Source: Pseudomonas atagonensis (lineage in GTDB: Bacteria; Pseudomonadota; Gammaproteobacteria; Pseudomonadales; Pseudomonadaceae). Taken from it: a stretch of 55,092 nt of DNA. The notes beneath the pieces are model-generated. The model ran no database searches, was not told where the DNA came from, and was given only the letters and a program-made list of their open reading frames with translations. The translations under genes and the position numbers were made by a program. The stretch is from NCBI RefSeq assembly GCF_011369485.1, contig NZ_VXCA01000002.1:1-55092 (forward strand), in the 5' to 3' direction. This document shows, piece after piece, positions 17,614-26,694 of the stretch; position 1 is the first letter of the stretch; each line of letters starts with the position of its first letter.

Positions 17614-18990
17614 TCAGCACTCCACCCAGCTCACTGCCAGGCCGCCCCGTGAAGTCTCTTTGTATTTGTCATGCATATCGGCGCCGGTATCGCGCATGGT
17701 GCGGATCACCCGGTCGAGGGAAATGAAGTGGTTACCGTCACCGCGCAGGGCCATCTGTGTGGCGTTGATCGCCTTGACCGCAGCGATCGCATTGCGCTCG
17801 ATGCACGGCACCTGCACCAGACCGCCGACGGGGTCGCAGGTCAGGCCGAGGTTGTGTTCCAGGCCGATTTCGGCGGCGTTTTCCAGTTGCTCCGGGGTCG
17901 CGCCCAGCACTTCGGCCAGGCCCGCAGCGGCCATGGCGCACGCCGAACCGACCTCGCCCTGGCAGCCGACTTCGGCGCCGGAGATTGAGGCATTTTTCTT
18001 ACACAGAATGCCGACCGCTGCCGCGCCCAAAAAGAAAGCGACGACGTCATCGTCAGACGCGTCCGGATTGAATTTCATGTAGTAGTGCAAAACCGCCGGA
18101 ATGATCCCGGCGGCGCCATTGGTCGGCGCGGTGACCATGCGCCCGCCGGCAGCGTTCTCTTCGTTGACGGCGAGGGCGAACAGGTTGACCCATTCCATCG
18201 CCGACAGCGTCGAACTGATGACATTCGGCTTGCCGATTTCCAGCAGGCTGCGATGCAGTTTCGCCGCACGGCGTGGCACGTTCAGACCGCCGGGCAGAAT
18301 GCCTTCGTGGCGCAAACCCTGCTCGACGCACTCGCGCATTACCGACCAGATGTGCAGCAGGCCTTTACGGATTTCATCGTCGCTGCGCCAGGCCCGTTCG
18401 TTGGCCATCATCAGCTCGGACACCCGCAGGTTGTGCTGCTTGCACAGCGACAGCAGTTCGGCGGCGCTGGAGAAGTCGTACGGCAACACCACGTCACCGG
18501 CCGGTGCGACACCGGATTCGGCTTCCGCCGCTTCGATGATGAAACCGCCGCCGACCGAGTAGTACGTTTGCGTGAACAGCTCGGCGCTTTCGCCAAAGGC
18601 TGTCAGCGACATGGCATTGGGGTGGTAGGGCAGACTTTGGTCGAGCAGCAGGAGATCGCGCTGCCAGTTGAAGGAAATTTCTCTCTGACCGGCCAATGAC
18701 AGCAGACCGCTTTCGCGCAGTTGCTGGATGCGCGGGTCGATGGTCGCCGGATCGATACTGTCCGGCCATTCGCCCATCAGGCCCATGACCGTGGCGCGGT
18801 CGGTGGCGTGACCGACGCCGGTGGCCGACAGCGAACCGTATAAACGGATTTCCACACGTTTCACGTCGAGCAGCAAATGCTGGTCGATCAGAGCCTGGGC
18901 GAAAGTCGCGGCGGCGCGCATCGGGCCGACGGTGTGGGAACTGGACGGACCGATGCCGACCTTGAATAGATCAAAAACACTGATAGCCAT
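17614..18990 (-). CDS. sdaA: L-serine ammonia-lyase (iron-sulphur type)
   Basis: 458 residues, the usual single-chain length. It deaminates L-serine to pyruvate and ammonia using a [4Fe-4S] cluster. GIGPSSSHTVGPMRAA near the N-terminus is the signature of the beta-like domain. The alpha-like domain supplies conserved cysteines in GCQGEVGSACAMAAAGL and LTCDPVGGLVQVPCIERNA. AAGG precedes the ATG at 18990 within GTAAGGCTTTAGC, a sequence nearly repeated in the leader of the divergent LysR gene. It is first in the sdaA-sdaC operon. Confidence 0.95.
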   Translation of the reverse strand: MAISVFDLFKVGIGPSSSHTVGPMRAAATFAQALIDQHLLLDVKRVEIRLYGSLSATGVGHATDRATVMGLMGEWPDSIDPATIDPRIQQLRESGLLSLAGQREISFNWQRDLLLLDQSLPYHPNAMSLTAFGESAELFTQTYYSVGGGFIIEAAEAESGVAPAGDVVLPYDFSSAAELLSLCKQHNLRVSELMMANERAWRSDDEIRKGLLHIWSVMRECVEQGLRHEGILPGGLNVPRRAAKLHRSLLEIGKPNVISSTLSAMEWVNLFALAVNEENAAGGRMVTAPTNGAAGIIPAVLHYYMKFNPDASDDDVVAFFLGAAAVGILCKKNASISGAEVGCQGEVGSACAMAAAGLAEVLGATPEQLENAAEIGLEHNLGLTCDPVGGLVQVPCIERNAIAAVKAINATQMALRGDGNHFISLDRVIRTMRDTGADMHDKYKETSRGGLAVSWVEC

Positions 18991-19114
18991 GCTAAAGCCT
19001 TACAAGCAATGGAGTAGGAATCGCCGCCATTTTTTGTAGGACAAGCGCAATGTCGGCGATACTGCCTCCCTCGCTTCAACGTGACTAACGAAACTTCCTA
19101 AGTAAGCCTTTAGC
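18991..19114. promoter_or_regulatory. sdaA/LysR divergent promoter region bracketed by an inverted repeat
   Basis: GCTAAAGCCTTAC (18991-19003) and GTAAGCCTTTAGC (19102-19114) are inverted copies differing at one base of thirteen. Each therefore lies in the same orientation in the leader of its own gene, immediately before the sdaA start and 11 bases before the LysR start. This may be paired operator half-regions or a leader element; no -10/-35 was assigned. Confidence 0.4.
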
Positions 19115-19125
19115 AGGACTAAACG

Positions 19126-20073
19126 ATGAGTCGTCAATTGCATGCCCAGACCTACGTCTGGCTGCAGGTGTTTTCCTGTGCCGCGCGGCACCTGTCGTTC
19201 ACCCGTTGTGCAGAAGAACTGCACATTACCCCGGGGGCGGTCAGTCAACAGATTCGACAATTGGAGGAGCGCCTCGGCTTTCGCCTGTTTCATCGACGCG
19301 CGCGTGGTGTGGAGCTGAGCGCGGAAGGCCAGCGATTGGCGATTACGGTCAATGAAGCGTACGGCAGCATCGATGCGGAATTACGTCGGCTCGATGCCGG
19401 AATGATCAGCGGGATTCTGCGCGTGCGCTCGATTCCGTCGTTTCTCAGTAAATGGCTGACGCCGCGCTTGCCGCGTCTGCAACAGCGCTATCCGGACATC
19501 CAGCTGCGCCTGGTCGCCGAGGACAGCAGCGTGCCGTTGCACGAGGGCGACTTCGACTTGGCGATTGACCTGAACGACGGCAGCTATCCGGGATTGTTAT
19601 CCACAGCCTTGCTCGATGAGCAGATTTTCCCGGTGTGCGCACCGGGCCTGTTGCGTGGACGACCGCCGCTGCACGGGCCGGCGGATCTGGTGCATTTCCC
19701 GTTGCTGCACGACATTACGGCCTGGCGTGGCAGTTACGAGTACGCGGAGTGGGAGTTCTATCTCAACGCCATCGGTTTCGAAGGCGCCGACGTACGGCGC
19801 GGGCACACCTTCAATCGCAATCACCTGACCATCGAAGCGGCGATTGCCGGTATGGGCGTGGCAATTGCGCGGCGCACGTTGCTCAACGATGAACTGGAGC
19901 GGGGCACGCTGATTGTGCCGTTCGGACTGTCGGTGCCCAACCACAAACGCTACGTGCTGCTCTATGCGCCGGGGGCCTTGAGCCATCCGGGCGTGCGGGC
20001 GGTGCATGACTGGCTGGTGGAAGAAGCGGGGATTTTTCGCAGTTTGCACCCGTTGAATGACGGGCAATTGTGA
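19126..20073 (+). CDS. LysR family transcriptional regulator (GcvA/DsdC-like), probable regulator of sdaA-sdaC
   Basis: 315 residues with the N-terminal helix-turn-helix LSFTRCAEELHITPGAVSQQIRQLEERLGFRLFHRR and a LysR effector-binding domain. It is divergent from sdaA with 135 bases between the starts, the standard arrangement for a LysR activator of its neighbour. A near-perfect 13-base inverted repeat brackets the gap (see the separate entry). Control of serine catabolism is inferred from position only. Confidence 0.88.
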   Translation: MSRQLHAQTYVWLQVFSCAARHLSFTRCAEELHITPGAVSQQIRQLEERLGFRLFHRRARGVELSAEGQRLAITVNEAYGSIDAELRRLDAGMISGILRVRSIPSFLSKWLTPRLPRLQQRYPDIQLRLVAEDSSVPLHEGDFDLAIDLNDGSYPGLLSTALLDEQIFPVCAPGLLRGRPPLHGPADLVHFPLLHDITAWRGSYEYAEWEFYLNAIGFEGADVRRGHTFNRNHLTIEAAIAGMGVAIARRTLLNDELERGTLIVPFGLSVPNHKRYVLLYAPGALSHPGVRAVHDWLVEEAGIFRSLHPLNDGQL

Positions 20074-20273
20074 GCAAATTTTGCAGGGTTGCGAGGCGAC
20101 CCAACTCCCGACCTTACCAGTGACTTGCCTGCTTGTCCGGCTTTTTTTGCGAATGAATATTTATCTTTTTTCAGGGGTTGAAATGTTCGTCAGTCGGGCC
20201 GATTGTTGTAACCAAGAGGTCAGGAAATTCAATTCAAGGCCTCTCGCGAGCTAGCTGAAATAAGGGATGAACT

Positions 20274-20681
20274 ATGCAAATCCAAGTCAACAGCGATAAC
20301 CATATTCAAAGCAGTAAACGACTGGAGGAGTGGGTACGCACCACCATTGAGAGCACGCTCGACCGTTATGAAGAAGACCTGACCCGTGTCGAAGTCCACC
20401 TCAGCGACGAGAACGGCGACAAACCAGGTCCCCATGACTTGCGCTGCCAACTGGAAGCGCGGCCAAAAGGCCATCAACCGATTTCCGTCACCCACAAAGC
20501 CGATTCGCTGGAACAGGCGATCGATGGTGCTGCCGAAAAACTCGAGCACGCCCTGGAGCACCTCTTCGGCAAACTGCGAGGTAAGCCACGCGCCGCTGTA
20601 GTGCCATTCACCGGCAAGGCCAACGACAAGCTGTTGGCGGAAGAATTTGACGAGAACGAACAGGCAGCGATCAACAGTTGA
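20274..20681 (+). CDS. HPF/RaiA family ribosome-associated protein
   Basis: 135 residues. MQIQVNSDNHIQSSKRLEEWVRTTIESTLDRYEEDLTRVEVHLSDENG has the beta-alpha-beta-beta-beta-alpha start of the ribosome hibernation factors, and SLEQAIDGAAEKLEHALEHLFGKLRGK is the second helix. Such proteins bind the 30S decoding centre under stress. It is separate from the usual rpoN-linked hpf, so it is a second paralogue-like member. AAGGG (20263-20267) precedes the ATG. Confidence 0.85.
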   Translation: MQIQVNSDNHIQSSKRLEEWVRTTIESTLDRYEEDLTRVEVHLSDENGDKPGPHDLRCQLEARPKGHQPISVTHKADSLEQAIDGAAEKLEHALEHLFGKLRGKPRAAVVPFTGKANDKLLAEEFDENEQAAINS

Positions 20682-20709
20682 TACGCTGATTTTTCAAGCC
20701 ACCCAATGA

Positions 20710-20742
20710 GAACGGGCCTGCAATTGCAGGCCCGTTTCTTTT
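20710..20742. terminator. Bidirectional terminator between the HPF-like and TonB receptor genes
   Basis: AACGGGCCTGCAA is followed directly by its exact reverse complement, a perfect 26-base palindrome at 20711-20736, then TTTCTTTTT on the plus strand. It lies between converging genes and probably serves both. Confidence 0.85.
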
Positions 20743-20752
20743 TCGGCGAAGA

Positions 20753-23086
20753 TCAGAAGGCGACCGAGGTTTGCACATAAACCGTGCGCGGCTCGCCGAC
20801 ATATTTGCCCTTGTTGTTGTCATCGAACGAGCGCGTGAAGTATTGCGTGTTGAAGATGTTCTTCACGCCCACCGCCACGTTCAGATCCGATAACTGCGGG
20901 CCGAAGTCATACCCGGCACGGCTGCTGAACAGCATGTAACCCGGGATCTTGCCTGTGCTGCCGTCGGCACTTTCCTTCGAGGTGTTGGCGTTGTCGGCAA
21001 ACTGGTCGCTCTGGAAGCTGCTGTCGAAGTTGAGTTTCCACGGCCCTTCGGTGTAACCGACGCCAATCGTGCCTTTGTGTTTCGACGAGAACGGCACGCG
21101 ATTGCCCTTGTTCGGCCCGTCTTCACGAATGGTTGCGTCGACGTAGGCGTAAGTGGCGTAGACATCGAAACCGGCCAGCGCCGGGCTCAAATCATCGAGG
21201 GCGTAATTGACGCTGGTCTCGATGCCTTGGTGACGGGTTTCGCCACGGGCGATCACCGAGTCGTTGGTCTGATTGCTTTCGTACTGGTTGTCGAAGTTGA
21301 TCAGGAACGCGCCGATCTCTGCGCGCAGCGCACCGTTGTCGTAACGGGTGCCGAGCTCCCAGGTGCGCGCTTTTTCCGGTTTCACTTCGCCGCTGGTCAC
21401 GCGGTTGGGCATCTGGCTGTACTGCACGCTGCCGAACGAACCTTCGGTGTTGGCGTACAGGTTCCAGCTATCGGTCAGGTGATAGAGAACATTCAGCGCC
21501 GGCAACGCAGTGTTGTAGTCGCCCTTGTATTTGACGTTGGTCAGGTTGTTGGTCTGTTGCGACTCGATCATCTCGTAGCGTACGCCCGGGGTGATCGTCC
21601 ACTTGCCGATATCGATGCGGTCGTCGACGAAGAACGCATTGGCCTCAGTGCCGCCGCGTGTATCGCGGTCATTGCGGCTATTGGTGGTCGGGTATTGATT
21701 GCTGGCAATCGGCGTGCGGTAACGCAGTTCGTGGCCGGCTTCGTTGATGTAGCGGTAGCCGACGCCGACTTCATGGCTGGTCGGGCCAAGATCGAAACCT
21801 TGGGCGAAGCGGGTTTCCAGACCGCGCACCCAATACTCGCGCGGCGACAGCGACAGGAACGTGCCCTGATCCAGATAGCCGCTGCGCAGGGTCTTGGTGA
21901 AGAAGGTGTTGGCGGTGAATTCGCGGCGATCCTCCTGATAGCGATAGCCGAAGTTGAACATGGTGCGGCGGCCCCAGAACTGGTCCTTCGGGCGCGTGGA
22001 CTGATACGGATCGGCATCGTAATCGGCGACGTTCAAACCGCCGGGCATGTCGGCCTTGCCTTCGTAATACTGCGCCATCGCGTTGAAGCTATTGGCTTCG
22101 TCGAGCTGGTATTTGCCCTTGAGGATCAGGTCGTCGATCTCGGTGTCGCTGTGCTCACGCCAGTCACCGCCCCGGGTGCCGGAGTACAGCAAAGCGCCGC
22201 CGAGGCCGTTGGCGTTGGTGCCGCCGGCGAGCAGGTTGGCGCTGGTCTTGAAGCCGTCATGGCTGGAGGAAGGACTGGTTTCAGTCTGGAAACCGCCCTT
22301 GACCGTTGGCGCATCGGGAATCGCCCGGGTCACGAAGTTGACCACGCCGCCGACGTTCTGCGGGCCGTAACGCACGGCGCCACCACCACGCACCACATCT
22401 ACGGCGTCCATGTTGCCCATGCTGATCGGGGCGAAAGAAAGCTGCGGCTGGCCGTACGGTGCAAAAGGCACCGGGATGCCGTCCATCAGCACCGTCGAGC
22501 GCGCGGCGAGGCGCGGGTTGAGGCCGCGAATGCCGAAGTTCAGCGCCATGTCGTGGCTGCCGGTGCCGTTGTTTTCCGGGGCGTTGACCCCGGGAATGCG
22601 GTTGAGCACATCGCGCGCCTGAGTCGCACCCTGACGCTCGAAGTCTTCGCGGCGAATCACGTCGCGGGCACCGGGATGCTCGAAGACGTTGACCTGCGCC
22701 GCCTCGCCGAGCCAGTCGCCGACGACTTTAGAGGTGTCCAGTTCCAGTGCGGTCTCGGCCACCGGCTGCAGACTGAAAGCATTGTTGCCCTCGGCCCGCG
22801 CTTGCAGACCGGTGCCTTCGAGCAAGGCATTCAGACCTTGTTCTGGGGTATAGCTGCCTTCCAGGCCGCGACTTTGCACCCCGCTGGTGACTTGCGAACC
22901 GAAAGAAATCAGCACCCCGGCTTCACGGCCAAACTGGTTGAGCGCGTTCTCCAGCGACGACGGCGCAATGTGATAAGCCTTGGCATCGGCAGCCATTGCG
23001 GCGGGCAGTGCGCTGAAACTCAGGCTGGCGCCGAGAACAAGATTGCGCAGGGTGCGAGCCAGTGGCGTGAGGCGGGTGGGGTGCAT
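20753..23086 (-). CDS. TonB-dependent siderophore receptor with STN signalling domain (FecA-like)
   Basis: 777 residues from the ATG at 23086. This start gives a signal peptide ending ALPAAMA-A and avoids 47 atypical residues of the longer frame. Residues after the signal (AYHIAPSSLENALNQFGREAG...) form the STN domain, which passes the ligand signal to a FecR protein. The plug follows (VLNRIPGVNAPENNGTGSHDMALNFGIRGL... RYGPQNVGGVVNFVTR), then a 22-strand barrel ending in ...VQTSVAF with terminal Phe. The closest type is FecA, so a citrate-like or other ferric chelate is possible, but the ligand is not determined. It lies downstream of its own fecI-fecR pair. Confidence 0.92.
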   Translation of the reverse strand: MHPTRLTPLARTLRNLVLGASLSFSALPAAMAADAKAYHIAPSSLENALNQFGREAGVLISFGSQVTSGVQSRGLEGSYTPEQGLNALLEGTGLQARAEGNNAFSLQPVAETALELDTSKVVGDWLGEAAQVNVFEHPGARDVIRREDFERQGATQARDVLNRIPGVNAPENNGTGSHDMALNFGIRGLNPRLAARSTVLMDGIPVPFAPYGQPQLSFAPISMGNMDAVDVVRGGGAVRYGPQNVGGVVNFVTRAIPDAPTVKGGFQTETSPSSSHDGFKTSANLLAGGTNANGLGGALLYSGTRGGDWREHSDTEIDDLILKGKYQLDEANSFNAMAQYYEGKADMPGGLNVADYDADPYQSTRPKDQFWGRRTMFNFGYRYQEDRREFTANTFFTKTLRSGYLDQGTFLSLSPREYWVRGLETRFAQGFDLGPTSHEVGVGYRYINEAGHELRYRTPIASNQYPTTNSRNDRDTRGGTEANAFFVDDRIDIGKWTITPGVRYEMIESQQTNNLTNVKYKGDYNTALPALNVLYHLTDSWNLYANTEGSFGSVQYSQMPNRVTSGEVKPEKARTWELGTRYDNGALRAEIGAFLINFDNQYESNQTNDSVIARGETRHQGIETSVNYALDDLSPALAGFDVYATYAYVDATIREDGPNKGNRVPFSSKHKGTIGVGYTEGPWKLNFDSSFQSDQFADNANTSKESADGSTGKIPGYMLFSSRAGYDFGPQLSDLNVAVGVKNIFNTQYFTRSFDDNNKGKYVGEPRTVYVQTSVAF

Positions 23087-23160
23087 GGTGGCGGATCCTG
23101 AGAAGGTTGAATCAAGGGGGCTTTCCTTCTCTGTCACGCCAGATCTGAAAAACGGCTCAC

Positions 23161-23177
23161 AAATGACGAATATTTTT
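23161..23177 (-). promoter_or_regulatory. Candidate ECF-sigma promoter motif upstream of the first receptor
   Basis: On the minus strand AAAAATATTCGTCATTT lies 75 bases upstream of the receptor start. A similar AAAAATATTTTCATTT precedes the second receptor. The AAAT/TCATTT-rich spacing resembles FecI-type promoters. Weak evidence, based on similarity of two sites. Confidence 0.4.
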
Positions 23178-23199
23178 TCACTGCTTTTTGGGATGAGTG

Positions 23200-24132
23200 T
23201 CAGACCTTGGCTTCGACACTGATCCAATAGCGGGTAAAGCGCTTCACCTTTACCGGCAAGCTGATTTCCAGCAGGTCAAGAATCCGCTCGCTGTCGTCCA
23301 GTGGATAAGTCCCGGAGATCAGCAAGTCGGCAACGTTCTTGTCGCAATGAAGCTGGCCGCGACGATAACGGCCGAGCTCATCGAGGAAATCGCCGAGGCG
23401 CATGTGCGCGGCCACCAGCATGCCGTCGGCCCAGGCGCCGCTGTTGGCGTCCAGCGGTCTGGCGTCGCTGACCGCCGTTGCGCTGAAGCTCAGTTGACGG
23501 GCGACGGGCAGCAACATGGGCGCGCGGCCACTGGCGATCAGTTCGGCCCGGCCTTCGAACAACGCGACCTGCGTGCGATCGGCAAATTGCCGCACATTGA
23601 GCCGCGCGCCGTGGGTTTTCAGAATCCCCTGCGCGGTGCGTACTTCGAACGATTGCGCCGCGGTCAGGAGCATTTCGCCTTCGAGCAAACGGATCAGCCG
23701 CAGTGCGCCATCGACATCGGCGGCGCTGGCGGTATTGAGTTGCAACTGATCGCCCGCGCCCAGCGACACCTTGCGCCGCTGGCCAACCGGACTGCGGAAA
23801 TCGGCGAGCAGCGACGGCAGCGGATTGTGCTCGCGCATGCCCCAGGTAACCGCTGAACCTGCGCCAAGAATCAGCAACAGCTTGAGTGCCTGACGGCGGC
23901 TACCGGACTTCGGCGCGTTCAGCGCCGCATGCGCCAGCGGCGACGACACTCCGCGCAAGCGCTGGTTGACCCGTTGAATATGCTCCCACGCCCGGCGGTG
24001 CTCGCTGTGCGCGTCGAGCCATTGTTGCCAGGCCAGTTGCTGGCGCGGGGAGAGCGCGCCTTGCTGCATTTCCATCAGCCAGTGCACTGCCTGCTCCGCG
24101 ACGTGCGAGGAAAAATCCGGGACGCGGTTCAT
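23200..24132 (-). CDS. FecR-type anti-sigma/sigma-regulator
   Basis: 310 residues. The N-terminal DUF4880 part (VAEQAVHWLMEMQQGALSPRQQLAWQQWLDAHSEHRRAWE) binds the sigma factor. A single span (LKLLLILGAGSAVTWGM, ~87-103) crosses the inner membrane. The periplasmic FecR domain (RRKVSLGAGDQLQLNTASAADV...) contacts the receptor STN domain. Its start overlaps the stop of the sigma gene by four bases. It stops 113 bases before the receptor starts, leaving room for a sigma-dependent promoter. Confidence 0.92.
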   Translation of the reverse strand: MNRVPDFSSHVAEQAVHWLMEMQQGALSPRQQLAWQQWLDAHSEHRRAWEHIQRVNQRLRGVSSPLAHAALNAPKSGSRRQALKLLLILGAGSAVTWGMREHNPLPSLLADFRSPVGQRRKVSLGAGDQLQLNTASAADVDGALRLIRLLEGEMLLTAAQSFEVRTAQGILKTHGARLNVRQFADRTQVALFEGRAELIASGRAPMLLPVARQLSFSATAVSDARPLDANSGAWADGMLVAAHMRLGDFLDELGRYRRGQLHCDKNVADLLISGTYPLDDSERILDLLEISLPVKVKRFTRYWISVEAKV

Positions 24133-24656
24133 AGGGCGAAATAGCAGCGCATCGCCGCTTTGTTCAGATGACGTTTGACCGTGGCCACCGAAATGCCGAG
24201 CTCGGCGGCGATTTGCGGGTAGGTCAGGCCATCGACCTGTGCCAGCAGAAAGGCTCGTTTGACCAGGCGAGGCAAACCGTCAAGCAACTGATCCAGTTCC
24301 ATCAGGGTTTGCAGGATGATGGCTTTGTCTTCTTCCGACGGCGCGACCACGTCCGGCATCTGCGCGAGGGTGTCGAGGTAGGCGCGCTCAAGATCCTGTC
24401 GGCGGTAATGATTGAACAGCACACGCTTGGCGAGGGTGGTGAGAAAGGCACGCGGCTCGATGATCACCGGCGGCTCGCGGGCTGTCAGCACTTTGATGAA
24501 CGTGTCCTGCGCCAGATCCGCCGCGCTGTCCGGGCAGCCGAGTTTGCGCCGCAGCCAGCCGGTCAGCCAGCTGTGGTGGGCTTGATAAAGCGATTCGACG
24601 GGGTGGGCGGACGACAATGTGATGACTCCGGGCGCAGCGATGTGCGGAGAAAACAT
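24129..24656 (-). CDS. FecI-like ECF sigma factor
   Basis: 175 residues. Region 2 is LYQAHHSWLTGWLRRKLGCPDSAADLAQDTFIKVL; region 4 is LPRLVKRAFLLAQVDGLTYPQIAAELGISVATVKRHLNKA. It recruits RNA polymerase to the receptor promoter when the receptor signals through the FecR protein. The ATG at 24656 has no clear ribosome-binding site, so the exact start is uncertain. A Fur-like site lies about 75 bases upstream, consistent with iron repression. Confidence 0.92.
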   Translation of the reverse strand: MFSPHIAAPGVITLSSAHPVESLYQAHHSWLTGWLRRKLGCPDSAADLAQDTFIKVLTAREPPVIIEPRAFLTTLAKRVLFNHYRRQDLERAYLDTLAQMPDVVAPSEEDKAIILQTLMELDQLLDGLPRLVKRAFLLAQVDGLTYPQIAAELGISVATVKRHLNKAAMRCYFAL

Positions 24657-24728
24657 GCGTTAGAGAACAAGAATGGTTCGCATTGTAGGGGCGAGTACCG
24701 TGTCCGGCAATCAGATGCTTTTGCGTAT

Positions 24729-24747
24729 GAGAATATTTATCATTAAT
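24729..24747. promoter_or_regulatory. Fur-box-like site between the two divergent iron operons
   Basis: GAGAATATTTATCATTAAT matches the classical 19-base Fur consensus (GATAATGATAATCATTATC) at 13 positions. It lies in the AT-rich gap between the leftward sigma gene and the rightward DUF3649-PepSY operon, where it could repress both under iron sufficiency. Confidence 0.55.
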
Positions 24748-24805
24748 ATTGCTCGCCTGTTGGTTCGGCTTGTCGGCCGGACGTTTTTCGTTTCAGGGTC
24801 GAAAC

Positions 24806-25111
24806 ATGAAAGGCAAACTTGCCACTCTCCCCATGTCCTATCGTCTGGCCGTCACCTCGCGAGTGCTGGCGGCGGTGTTCGGCGGCTATCTGGTCGCGGC
24901 GCTGGCCAGTGTCACGTTGACCATGTGGCTGCCGCTCAGTCGTGCTGAAGCCGTGGTCACCGGCATGACCGTTTCGTTTCTGGTCTATCTGGTCGCTGTG
25001 CTCTGGTGCTTCGCCTGCCGCACGGCCTGGTCGGCATGGGTCGGCTTGCTCGTGCCGAGCGTGATTCTGGCGACCATTTCCGGTGCGGCACGCGGATTGG
25101 GCTACGCATGA
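24806..25111 (+). CDS. DUF3649 small inner-membrane protein
   Basis: 101 residues from the ATG at 24806; the upstream extension to 24749 has no family character. Three hydrophobic spans (AVFGGYLVAALASVTLTMWL; VTGMTVSFLVYLVAVLWCFAC; WVGLLVPSVILATISGA) match DUF3649, which is usually found beside PepSY and DUF3325 genes in siderophore loci. Its TGA overlaps the next gene's ATG (ATGA). Function unknown; probably an accessory membrane subunit. Confidence 0.8.
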   Translation: MKGKLATLPMSYRLAVTSRVLAAVFGGYLVAALASVTLTMWLPLSRAEAVVTGMTVSFLVYLVAVLWCFACRTAWSAWVGLLVPSVILATISGAARGLGYA

Positions 25112-26694
25112 AAGAGGGTTTCCGTCAGGCCATGGCCTGGCTGCACACGTGGACCGGACTGGTATTCGGCTGGCTGCTGTTTGCGATTTTTCTGACCGGT
25201 ACCCTGGCCTATTTCAAGGATGAAACCAGTCACTGGATGCAGCCGGAAATCCCTGCGCGGCCGATGAATGCCGAGGCAAGCCTGACGCTGGCGCAAGATT
25301 ATCTGCAACAACATGCGCCGGGTGCCTCGCGCTGGCTGATCGACTTGCCCGATGCCCGCGATCCCGGCCTGACCGTACGTTGGCAACAGGCACCGGCGAA
25401 GCCCGGCGAGCGCGGGCGATTCGAATCGAAAACCCTCGATGCGCAAACCGGCGCCGAGGTGCAGGGCCGCGAAAGCATGGGCGGCGAATTCTTTTACCGC
25501 TTCCATTTCCAGCTGCAAATGCCTTACCCGTGGGGCCGCTGGCTGGCGACGATTGCCGCGATGGTGATGTTCGTTGCGCTGATCACCGGGATCATCACCC
25601 ACAAAAAAATCTTCAAGGATTTCTTCACCTTCCGCCCGCGCAAGGGCCAGCGCTCTTGGCTTGACGGTCATAACGCGGTGGGCGTGCTGGTGCTGCCGTT
25701 TCACTTGATGATCACCTACAGCAGCTTGGTGATATTCATGTCGATGGTCATGCCGGCGAGCATTCTGGCGTCCTACGGCAGTGACGCGCGGTCGTTTTAC
25801 GACGAGGTTTTTCCGGCCTCGAAGACGCTGGAACGGGCGAACATCCCCGCACCACTGGCGCCGATGGCCCCGCTGCTGGCCAGGGCCAGTGAGCAATGGT
25901 CGGGGGGCAACACCGCGCGATTGTCGGTCAACCATCCGGGTGATGCCAATGCATCGGTGGTGCTGTCCCGCGGCGGTGATCGCGTGGTGCACGACTTCGG
26001 CAGCGCCGTGACTTTCAACGGCGTCACCGGACAGATGCTCGGCAGCTCACCGGATCAGCCGGTGGCGATGGCGGTGGGCGGCGCTTTTTACGGCTTGCAC
26101 ATGGGCCATTTCGCCGGGCCGGTGCTGCGCTGGCTGTATTTCATCTGCGGTCTGGCCGGCACGGCAATGATCGGCACCGGTCTGGTGATCTGGCTCGGCA
26201 AGCGCCAGCTCAAACACGCCAAGAGCGGGGTGATGCCGTTCGAGCTGCGTCTGGTGGAAGTGCTGAACATCGCCAGCATGGCCGGACTGGTGAGCGCGGT
26301 TGCAGTGTTCTTCCTCGCTAATCGTCTGCTGCCGCTGAATCTGGCCGAGCGTGCGGACTGGGAAGTGAACGCCTTCTTCATCGCTTGGGGCTTGAGCGTT
26401 GTGCATGCGCTGTTGCGTCCGGGGCGCAAGGCCTGGGTCGAGCAGTTGGCGTTGGCCGCGGTGCTGTTTATCGCCGTGCCGCTGATCAATGCGTTGACCA
26501 CCCCGTGGAATCTCGGCGCCACGCTGGCCCAGGGTGACTGGACCCTGGCCGGATTCGACCTGACCTGCCTCGGCGCGGGCCTGTTCCTCGGCTGGGCCGC
26601 CTGGAGAATGCAGCGCGCCGGCAGCACCGTCAAAGTGAAAAAGACGCCGCGCGAAAAGTCCCGGCCAATCACGCTTGAGCAGGGGGCGAACTGA
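25108..26694 (+). CDS. PepSY-TM domain protein, probable ferric-siderophore reductase
   Basis: 528 residues from the ATG at 25108 (an upstream start would run into the preceding gene). The N-terminus LHTWTGLVFGWLLFAIFLTGTLAYFKDE is the PepSY-TM signature. Further spans carry conserved histidines (DGHNAVGVLVLPFHLMITYSSL; YGLHMGHFAGPVLRWLYF). Relatives such as FpvG and FoxB/FsrB types reduce ferric siderophores or act in iron release at the inner membrane. It is coupled by ATGA to DUF3649 and by TGATG to DUF3325. Here it sits between two ECF/receptor systems and could serve either. Confidence 0.85.
   Translation: MKEGFRQAMAWLHTWTGLVFGWLLFAIFLTGTLAYFKDETSHWMQPEIPARPMNAEASLTLAQDYLQQHAPGASRWLIDLPDARDPGLTVRWQQAPAKPGERGRFESKTLDAQTGAEVQGRESMGGEFFYRFHFQLQMPYPWGRWLATIAAMVMFVALITGIITHKKIFKDFFTFRPRKGQRSWLDGHNAVGVLVLPFHLMITYSSLVIFMSMVMPASILASYGSDARSFYDEVFPASKTLERANIPAPLAPMAPLLARASEQWSGGNTARLSVNHPGDANASVVLSRGGDRVVHDFGSAVTFNGVTGQMLGSSPDQPVAMAVGGAFYGLHMGHFAGPVLRWLYFICGLAGTAMIGTGLVIWLGKRQLKHAKSGVMPFELRLVEVLNIASMAGLVSAVAVFFLANRLLPLNLAERADWEVNAFFIAWGLSVVHALLRPGRKAWVEQLALAAVLFIAVPLINALTTPWNLGATLAQGDWTLAGFDLTCLGAGLFLGWAAWRMQRAGSTVKVKKTPREKSRPITLEQGAN

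Noticed and set aside
20148..20172. AT-rich TGCGAATGAATATTTATC before the HPF-like gene, considered as a second Fur site
   Set aside because: It resembles part of the 24.7-kb site but lacks the right half of the consensus, and the gene has no iron link.
21077..23101. 674-codon plus-strand frame opposite the first TonB receptor
   Set aside because: The receptor on the minus strand has signal peptide, STN, plug and terminal Phe; the opposite frame has no recognisable domain.
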